Part shown: one piece after another, positions 57,131 to 64,000 of the stretch
How positions within the stretch are numbered: position 1 is the first letter of the stretch
Layout of the letters: the number at the start of each line of letters is the position of its first letter
DNA from: Beta vulgaris subsp. vulgaris
Lineage: Eukaryota > Streptophyta > Magnoliopsida > Caryophyllales > Amaranthaceae
Assembly (NCBI RefSeq): GCF_026745355.1
Contig: NC_079203.1
Location: forward strand, 2,175,249 to 2,239,248
Reading direction: 5' to 3'
Length of the DNA stretch: 64,000 nucleotides
Notes under the pieces: model-generated
Database searches by the model: none
What the model was told of the DNA's origin: nothing
Seen by the model: only the letters and a program-made list of their open reading frames with translations
Made by a program: the position numbers and the translations under genes

Positions 57131-58470
57131 TTTTTTTGACAGGCAAAGCATAGCATATTATTCATTCATATAAAGCATATCATTCATTACACCCGAGGCT
57201 ATTTCCTCGGGAACTTCTTCTAGCCATACTCTCATTCTACCATACTCCTTACTAGCCTTAGCAAGACAATGAGCTACATAGTTTCCCTTTCTTCTAACAT
57301 GATTATATCTAATGCTATTACATAACGATCCCAACCATAAAATGTCAGCAACAACATTTCCAAAACTTGTATTTTCCCATATGCTTGCCTTCAAATGTTT
57401 AATGAGCTTCATATTATCACTCTCCAGAATGATGTTTGTCAGACCTGATTCAATCGCTATATGAACCGCATGGCGCGCCGCAAGTGCCTCTGCTACCTCA
57501 ACCTCCATACTCCCATTGGTTACCATACATGTTGCAGCAACCACCTCTCCAACATGGTCTCTCATTACTCCACCCAGACCCACCTTGCCCGGTTCGAACA
57601 TAGCAGCGTCCGAATTTATCTTATAACTTCCTACATCTGGAGCCCTCCAAACTTCTCCCCTAGCCTGCTCATCCCTAAAGATCACATCTGGTTCTTCATT
57701 AGCTCTTATGTATTCGTCCACCAATGCCACCGCTTTGTGGATGACATCCATGGTCGCTACCCGTTTCTTTTCAAAAACCCATGCGTTACGGCGCAGCCAT
57801 ACCCCCCATAGTAAGCTCCAAAATAACTCCCACCACTCTGTATGTGTGACGTGCATTCGAGCTCCAATCACCCAATCCATAAAGGATTGCGCATCCTGTC
57901 TTCCTACCTCCAACCTTAGTGGGGATATCTTCCACATATTATGTACTTCTTGGCACGTTAAAAGCGCATGAGTTACAGTTTCATTCATCTCTCCACACAT
58001 GGGACATACATTTTCCACTTGGCATCCCCGCTTTTTGAGTGTTGCTCCCACTGCTATTCCTTGATGTAATGCTCGCCACCCAAAGTGTCGAATTTTGGTG
58101 GGTAGCTTCGCAGACCAAAGATGTGTCCATATTTTCTTCCTCTGATCAGTTGAGGAAGAGGCTCTGGAATTTTTACTATCATCAAGCTCTTTGAAATATG
58201 CACTTCTCATCGAGAATTCACCGTTCTTTGTGAAGTGCCATGACCATTTATCTGCACATCTTTGTAATGGAATTGGAATCTGCAATATTGCCTTGCATTC
58301 ATCCTCCGTCACCCATTTGTTTAACTCGCTAATATTCCATTCGTTGTGGCTTATGAACTCGCTCACCCATTTCGGTCGGTCCGGATCATCATTTGGTACC
58401 ATTAATTTGAAACAAGGCAAGGAGGGTATCCATGGGTCTTCCCATATAGCAATAGAGCTTCCATCTCCCA
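57131..58470 (-). mobile_element. 5'-truncated L1-type LINE with 17-bp TSD
   Basis: A 1.34-kb minus-strand insertion. TTATTAATAAATTAATT occurs on both sides (57114-57130, 58471-58487). A short T run on the plus strand at 57131-57137 is the poly(A) remnant. It starts mid-ORF2, so 5'-truncated. Related to, but clearly distinct from, the LINE at 15387-17271. Confidence 0.9.
57158..58470 (-). CDS. LINE ORF2 C-terminal fragment: zf-RVT and RNase H
   Basis: Open frame of about 436 codons. The apparent ATG at 58471 uses a base of the target duplication and is fortuitous. Opens with GDGSSIAIWEDPWIPSLPC, the block equivalent to VGNGKDTCIWKDPWVP of the other LINE. The zinc-binding region has CPMCGEMNETVTHALLTC, then WWELFWSLLWGVWLRRNAWV. 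RNase H has INSDAAMF (first Asp), EALAARHAVHIA (Glu), IILESDN (second Asp) and HVRRKGNYVAHCLAKA. No internal stop, so it probably inserted recently. Non-autonomous, not a host gene. Confidence 0.88.
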
Positions 58471-58679
58471 TTATTAATAAATTAATTAAGTACTAAACAA
58501 CTAACTAATAGCAGTTAAGGATAAGTTATTTTGACTAAAGTATTGTCTTGAACTTGTTGTTAAGCAAAAAAGACATATTAAACAATGTAATAGTTAAAAA
58601 TACTGAAAGGATAAAAAATAAATATTCGTGTACGTCTTCAACAATAAACTTTCATTAATCTTTTTTTTCTACCACTAAC

Positions 58680-60020
58680 ATGTTCTAAATGTGCCACAAT
58701 CTCTAAAATCTCTCTTCTCCCCAGCGAAACCTAAGTGAAACTAGAATCCCTTGGGTCTCGACAACCGCCTAGGCACGGTGGTGGTCGTCGTCTCGTCGAT
58801 CCCCTCCCCCTTTCCCCTAACTTCCCTTTTCGTTTTTCGGTTGTCGTCATGCTTGTGTTCTCTATTAGTCGTCCGCCGTCGTTGCTTGTTTACTCCACCC
58901 TAGTAGTCGCGTCGGTCCCCACCCTCTTCCCGCCCGGTGTTAGTTGTCCGTCTCGCCGATCCCACCTGCAGAGTATTGGGCTTCCCCATCTCTTCTTCCC
59001 CTTGTTTTAGGGTCGGGCCTGCCTGTCCCACCCCCTATTTTACATCAGGCCTCCCCGCCCCCTCTTTCCCTTGTTTTATTGTTGAGCCAACCTGTCCCCT
59101 CCCTCCTCTTTTTACGTCGGGCTCCCTATCCCCACCCTCTTGGTTCATTTCGGGCCTCCCTTTCGCCTTCCTCCCGGTCTTTGGGCCTCCCCCTACCCCT
59201 CCCCCTGGTTATTAGTTTTCCCTAAGTGCGTTAAGTTTAAGTATGTTTATCTGTTTTTGTCGTATGTTATCTGCTTCTTATTATGTGTGGTGCTTCTTAA
59301 AAGTTTAGGACTCACTTGGTTGGATAAGACATGGGGATTGATTACAGTACAATTTGTGGTTTTTTTTGGATATGTGATGTGGGTACAAGTGAATCAAGCA
59401 AATTGTGTGCATGGTCGAGGCGATGCATGTTTTTCATGGTTGGGATTTCTGTTTTCCGGTTTCACAAACTGGCGAAGTGGTCGAGAGCTCACTTTATTTA
59501 GCTCTCTTTCTAGCTTGCCATTATCCTTGCCTTGCCAAATTCAAATCTGAAGGCGGCACACCAGTTGAATCTGGTGGTTTTCAGTAAGCCCACTCAAAAG
59601 CATTTCTCCATTCTAATGGAGAAACCCGAAATACTATCGAGCGAGTATAATGAGTCACAAAGGAAAGTGACTCTTCAAAAGATCATGAGCCCAGAATCCC
59701 AAGCAATAGCGGTTTGTTGAGATTACTCATGCGGCGAGATGCAGTGTTCGTCGTTAGTTGTTCGTTGTCCGAATCGTGAACGACACTCGCTTCTCTTACC
59801 AACTGCCATCAGCCATCAAAGTTTTGACTCTACCATCACCAACATTGACTAGCGATACCCTCCGTCACATACGACTCTTTATCGTTTTTAGTTGTTTTTG
59901 TTTTCTATGGGTTGTAAGAGCTCCTAAAGCTCATTTAGGTTCGTTTGTTTGTTTTAGATTTGGTTGTTAGCATTATGTTGTACTTATTATTTTAATTAAT
60001 GTACGATTTCTCGTTATAAA
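58680..60020 (+). mobile_element. LINE-like element B (long copy)
   Basis: The 3' end GTACGATTTCTCGTTATAAA is shared with elements A and C, as are GAGCTCCTAAAGCTCATTTAGG, ATTATGTTGTACTT and GAGTCACAAAGGAAAGTGACTC. The 5' half is C/T-rich with repeats of the tgggcctccccNcccc type. The short opening MEKPEILSSEYNESQ is followed by ~20 more codons. No RT or endonuclease seen, so it depends on another element. The left end is approximate. Confidence 0.6.
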
Positions 60021-61142
60021 AAAAATCATTAACCGAACTTAATTAATTTTTACTAGTCTAATTGTAGTGTTCAACCTTTTTCTCCTACGAGTATACTTGC
60101 ATTGTTATGGTTCAATTGATGTTAAAGTTTGAAAGATGCATCAAAACTCACAAGTCACAGCAAGTCATCTATTTTACATTTTATGAAGCATGTGTCAAGA
60201 GTCTATAATTGTAACAAAATTCCTTATATCTTGGAATTTTTCCCTTGAATAATGCAAAAGTGGGTTTTAATTCCCAAAATATGCCAAAAGTAATATTTAT
60301 TATGACAGTAGTTTACTTATTATAATATAGTACATAGTTTTAATATTTTCCTAAAAATAGAAAATCACCATCCGCACAATTTATCTTCTTCCTCGAGCTT
60401 CATTTACTTGCTCTCTAAGGCTTCTATAAGGCCTTACTTTCCAAGTATTATTCCGTCTATTTTAAAGCTATTATTTTGTTTGTAGACCCATAACCCACAA
60501 TTTAAGTTCCGTTTTCCCTGCCAATTATGAGTATTTAGGTTATTGATTTTCATGACCTTACAACTTTCCTACAGCACAATGATGGTTGGTGATGGGGAAG
60601 ATTTATTCTCAATTTTTTACCGTATATATCATTTTTTGTTTGATGTAACAAAGAGATACACTAGGACGAATGATATATAGACAGAATTTAGCCCTAGATC
60701 TCAAGTATCATATCTCAAGATTATAGCCAACTAAGTAATTTGTTTGGTTGACATCCATCGTGTTCAATAGCATTAGCAATTATTATAATCAAAGTTATGA
60801 GAACTGAATATTGTTGTTTGGTTGTCTATAAGAGATTAGAGAAGTACAACTTTCCATATGGGACTAGGTAAGCTATTTAGCTTCCCCATTTTGTAGGAAG
60901 TAGAGATTCATAAGAAGTTTTATTTTCCCCGGTTTGTTTATTTGATGTCTACCAAATAACAAGCTCATTTTACACTTCCCAAAAAATGAAAATATCCATA
61001 TTTCGTTTGCCAACATAACGACCTCTCATATTTGAAGGAGGAAGAGAGAAGGGAGAAGAGAGAGGAGCCTAGGGATTAAATAATGGCAAAATGTTTGAGT
61101 AATCCTTAGGATTGCCAACCCTCTTAGACACATTAGAATATA
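60021..61142. other. Non-coding interval, nothing recognised
   Basis: No supported gene, RNA or repeat. Composition as for the surrounding intergenic DNA. Confidence 0.4.
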
Positions 61143-61627
61143 TCTCTATTATATAAGGGAAGGGGGGAGTAATGGTGTCATCTTTTGAAATGCCAATTTT
61201 GTCCCCTTCTCTTTCTAAATTATAAAATAGTGTTTGTATTTTTGACTTTGCTAAATTTATGAGCTGCCTATATTTGGCAAACTATATTCCTCCTTTTTTT
61301 TTCCTCAAAAAGATGTTACCATATCCGGTTCCCACAGCCACAGTCAAGAAAAAAAATATTTCGTGCCATATATATCATACAAGTTGCGCGAATTCGATTA
61401 TGGGCTTATAACTACACAATACTACGATCTAATAAATTTTTGATAACTCATAAGAGAAGCTCCAAATAAAAGATGGAGAAAACTAAAATAAATTTAAAAC
61501 GCTAATAACTTAATAGGTCATAATTAGATTAACAATATTCGCGCATTTCCAGAATATTATTATGTTCGCAATGACATTTTCTGAAATTTTCAATGATATA
61601 TAATTTTTTTCTAAATATTCAAGTAAG

Positions 61628-61695
<68 letters not shown>

Positions 61696-62190
61696 ATATA
61701 TATTTTGAAATGCCTCAAAAATATAATTATAACAATCACTCACAAGTCAACTAAAATTATAAAATTGCATAATTTACGTTATGCAAATCACTAAAATGAG
61801 GAAACTTTATAAAAACTTAAAAATTCACTTACAAACTACAACCTATGAAAAAATTGACTTGAAATCAAAGTGTCCTTTTTCTTTACAATTTATGAAGTAC
61901 TGTACTTAATTCAAAAATCAACTAAAAAATTATAATATTAGAAATCATTGATAAATTCAATAAAATTTCTATTTTGTTCATAGAATTTAACTTTGAAAAG
62001 TAAAAAAAAAAACATAAAGAATGGTGAGAGACTTAAGTGACAGAAACTAAACCAATCAAATTTTGCAACTAAAAACAATTATACTCTGTATGTCTAATGT
62101 TCAAATTTTGACTCTTATGCCGAAGAAAATCGTCGAATTTTTGTTTCGAAAAAAATTCAAGCACGCATCGCGTGCAAAAAATTCTATTAG
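61143..62190 (+). mobile_element. Non-autonomous Helitron-like element (~1.05 kb)
   Basis: Starts TCTCTATTATATAAGGGAAG after an A, much like the start at 2596. Near the 3' end is the same perfect hairpin GCACGC-ATC-GCGTGC (62161-62175), but the terminus reads ATTAG then T, so the CTRR is degraded or the end lies a little off. Contains an (AT)n tract at 61631-61690. No Rep/helicase. Confidence 0.65.
61631..61690. repeat. AT microsatellite
   Basis: About 60 bp of (TA)n with one tatgtatgtatg interruption, inside the Helitron-like element. Confidence 0.9.
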
Positions 62191-62890
62191 TCTGAGTTTT
62201 TATTTTATATTTCCATTGTTATATAAGTTTATATTAATAAAGAGAAGTTATTTCCGCTGCATTAGTTTAAGTTCATTTCATAGTTAATATTAAAGCCTTT
62301 AACGTTATCACATGGCGGTAATAAGTTTCTCAAGTGTTTTATATTATAATGTATTTTCCAAAAGAGATAAATTTGGGGTGTTACATAAACTCTCAAACAT
62401 ATCATGGACTGACATCACATCAATTTTGATACGCACAAATTAATTATATATAATGGCAAATACTCTATCTAACAGGATATTGAACATAATTTTTGACTGC
62501 AAAGATGTTGAATGTCGGATATGATTGTAATGTCATTTTACCAGAAATCAAGAAATCTTTGAATGTAGGAAGAAAAAATTCCACAACAAATGTGAAATCA
62601 GAAGAAAAATCAACTTGGAAATGTTGATTTAGAAAGAAGAATTAAGAATTTCCGAAGAAAATCAACTTATAAACATTGATTTAGGAATAAAAAATAAGAA
62701 TTTCTGAAGAAAATTATGTTTTTTTTTGGTTCAAAATTGAATGAAATCAGTAAGCGGGCTTATTGTACAACCCAAAGCCAAAAGCTAGAAAGAAAAACTA
62801 GAGCACTTAACTAAAATATAAAAAAAAAAAAGTTATAACAGCATGAAACATATTTTTTTCACTGCACTATAGAGACAAGATTGTTAACTT
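62191..62890. other. Non-coding interval with a short tandem duplication
   Basis: No gene is supported. Two imperfect ~55-bp units (gaagaaaatcaactt...ttgatttag...aagaatttc) lie in tandem at about 62600-62710. Otherwise nothing is recognised. Confidence 0.45.
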
Positions 62891-62894
62891 TAGG

Positions 62895-63437
62895 TGCGGG
62901 ACACTGCACTATTGGAGTGTACCTTACACGCGTTGCCGCCAAAGTGAAGGTATTCAAGCTAAGATGAAGTTGCAAGAAACTTGATGGCTTCACATGTATC
63001 TTTGGGTAAACTGAAGCCTATTTAAATCAAACGTAATGAACATCTCCTAAGACGGAGAAGATTCTTGAAAGTTAGGCGGCCCATAACACCATGAATAGCT
63101 AACTTTTTAAGACTTGGCACATCTATAATCAGCTTTAACCGGCATTGAACATTTCAAGAGTGTGAAGATTAACAAATCCCTTAAAATCAGGTGGGGGAAT
63201 TTTGAGTACACAATTTTGGATACTCAACTTTACCAACTCTTTGCATGCAAAGATATAAGAAGTCATATGTGCGAATTGGTGATGATTATTAAAATTGATT
63301 CTTTGTACACCAATTTGCGAAAGAATATACAGTCGCCGACTAAGATTAATGTTCCATAAATCCATCAGTATAAATAGGTGAAATCTATGTATAGTACCAT
63401 TATTATGATGGAAAAGTATATTGCTGATGATGTCGTT
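62895..63437 (-). pseudogene. F-box/LRR (FBD-type) protein remnant
   Basis: Minus-strand translation gives IISNILFHHNNGTIHRFHLF, LYILSQIGVQRINF, CKELVKLSIQNCVLKIPPP and FKGFVNLHTLEMF. After a stop near 63135 it continues with LIIDVPSLKKLAIHGVMGRL. These are typical leucine-rich repeats of plant F-box/LRR/FBD proteins, where the F-box recruits substrates to SCF ubiquitin ligases. The F-box itself is absent and stops break the frame. The N-terminal side is cut at about 63437, where LINE sequence of opposite strand begins. Confidence 0.75.
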
Positions 63438-64000
63438 GATTTTTTGCCTGCTATTGTAACGGAGAATCAAAATGCTTTTGTGCCTGAACGTATGATCACT
63501 GACAACTCTTTGATAGCTTTGAAATTTTTTCACTCCATGTAACAAAGGAATACAAGCAGAACATGTGTTATGGCAATGAAGCTTGATATGAACAAGGCCT
63601 ATGATTGCGTTGAATGGGGATTCCTGCACAAACTAATTCTCATTATGGGTTTCGATGGCAGATGGGTGAATTTGGTAATGAAATGTGTCTTTAGAGTATC
63701 ATACTCTTTCATCATCAATGGCATAGTGTGTGGTTCAATAATTATTCCTGCTAGGTGTGTAAGGCAGGGACACTTCTTAGCTGTGTTATGAAAGCAAAAT
63801 ATTACCCTAATAGTGATGTCTCCATGCAAGTTTGGGGATACTCTAATAGCTTCTCATGGAGGAGTATTTGGAGTGTTAAGAGTTTGGTGAAGGAAGGAAT
63901 TATGTATAGGGTGGGAAATGGGAAACATATTGACATATGGCGTGATATGTGGGATGGAGATGAGAGGGGGAGATTTATTGAGAGTGATGAAGTTAAGGAG
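63438..64000 (+). pseudogene. LINE RT remnant with internal deletion, runs off the window
   Basis: RT landmarks are ENQNAFVPERMITDNSLIAL, a stop near 63540, then MAMKLDMNKAYDCVEWGFLH (first catalytic Asp), MGFDGRWVNLVMKCV, SYSFIINGIVCG and PARCVRQGH. The catalytic FADD region is missing. At about 63786 the sequence jumps to VMKAKYYPNSDVS, FSWRSIWSVKSLVKEG and RVGNGKHIDIWRDMWDGD, which normally lie some 300-400 residues further on. So about 1 kb of ORF2 is deleted. Confidence 0.85.

Noticed and set aside
58735..59587. Pro-rich proteins in LINE-like element B
   Set aside because: Three overlapping frames of the same cccctcccc-type DNA; no conserved residues with copy C.
1..64000. CRISPR arrays, bacterial operons or phage genes
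   Set aside because: No direct-repeat/spacer architecture or prokaryotic gene organisation; all evidence is for plant nuclear DNA.

Overview
This is plant nuclear DNA, almost certainly from a eudicot. It is AT-rich, intron-containing and dominated by plant-type transposable elements. It holds one complete housekeeping gene (the spliceosomal helicase BRR2) and one small two-exon defensin-like gene. I cannot name the species. I see no bacterial operon, CRISPR array or canonical tRNA/rRNA gene.

Layout. 1-600 is the edge of a ~128-bp tandem array. 600-13200 is a repeat-rich desert: decayed LINE and copia fragments, foldback and Stowaway-type MITEs, a Mutator-like foldback element with 9-bp target duplications (6636-7740), and three Helitron-like elements, two of them head to tail (9861-10427). 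13207-36444 is one nest of insertions. An old 1.2-kb LINE-like element (15-bp target duplication with one mismatch) was split by a Ty3/gypsy chromovirus-type retrotransposon on the minus strand (13713-35721, target duplication ATCTC). That element was later hit by a Ty1/copia element in its reverse transcriptase (21445-29464, duplication GAATA), a 5'-truncated LINE in one LTR (15387-17271, 16-bp duplication) and a Mutator-like foldback element in the other LTR (32552-33851, 9-bp duplication). Paired LTRs and target duplications support each step.

36445-46000 contains the defensin-like gene (minus strand, exon 1 at 42502-42556, exon 2 at 38871-39046). Its ~3.45-kb intron is filled with MITE and SINE copies. 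A frameshifted duplicate of exon 1 lies just upstream at 43206-43253. A LINE-like repeat and an hAT-type MITE follow. 47395-55489 (minus) is BRR2 in three coding exons joined in phase 0, predicted at 2175 residues. 55490-64000 has two SINEs with target duplications, a second 5'-truncated LINE, another LINE-like repeat, a ~1-kb Helitron-like element, and an F-box/LRR gene remnant abutting a LINE fragment at the right edge.

Working together. The two host genes are unrelated: BRR2 unwinds U4/U6 snRNA during spliceosome activation, and the defensin-like peptide would be a secreted, disulfide-rich protein. Everything else is mobile-element biology. The clearest unusual points are the fully datable insertion nest, the empty-site proof for the foldback element, the tandem Helitron, MITEs whose terminal repeats are themselves palindromes, and the MITE-packed defensin intron.
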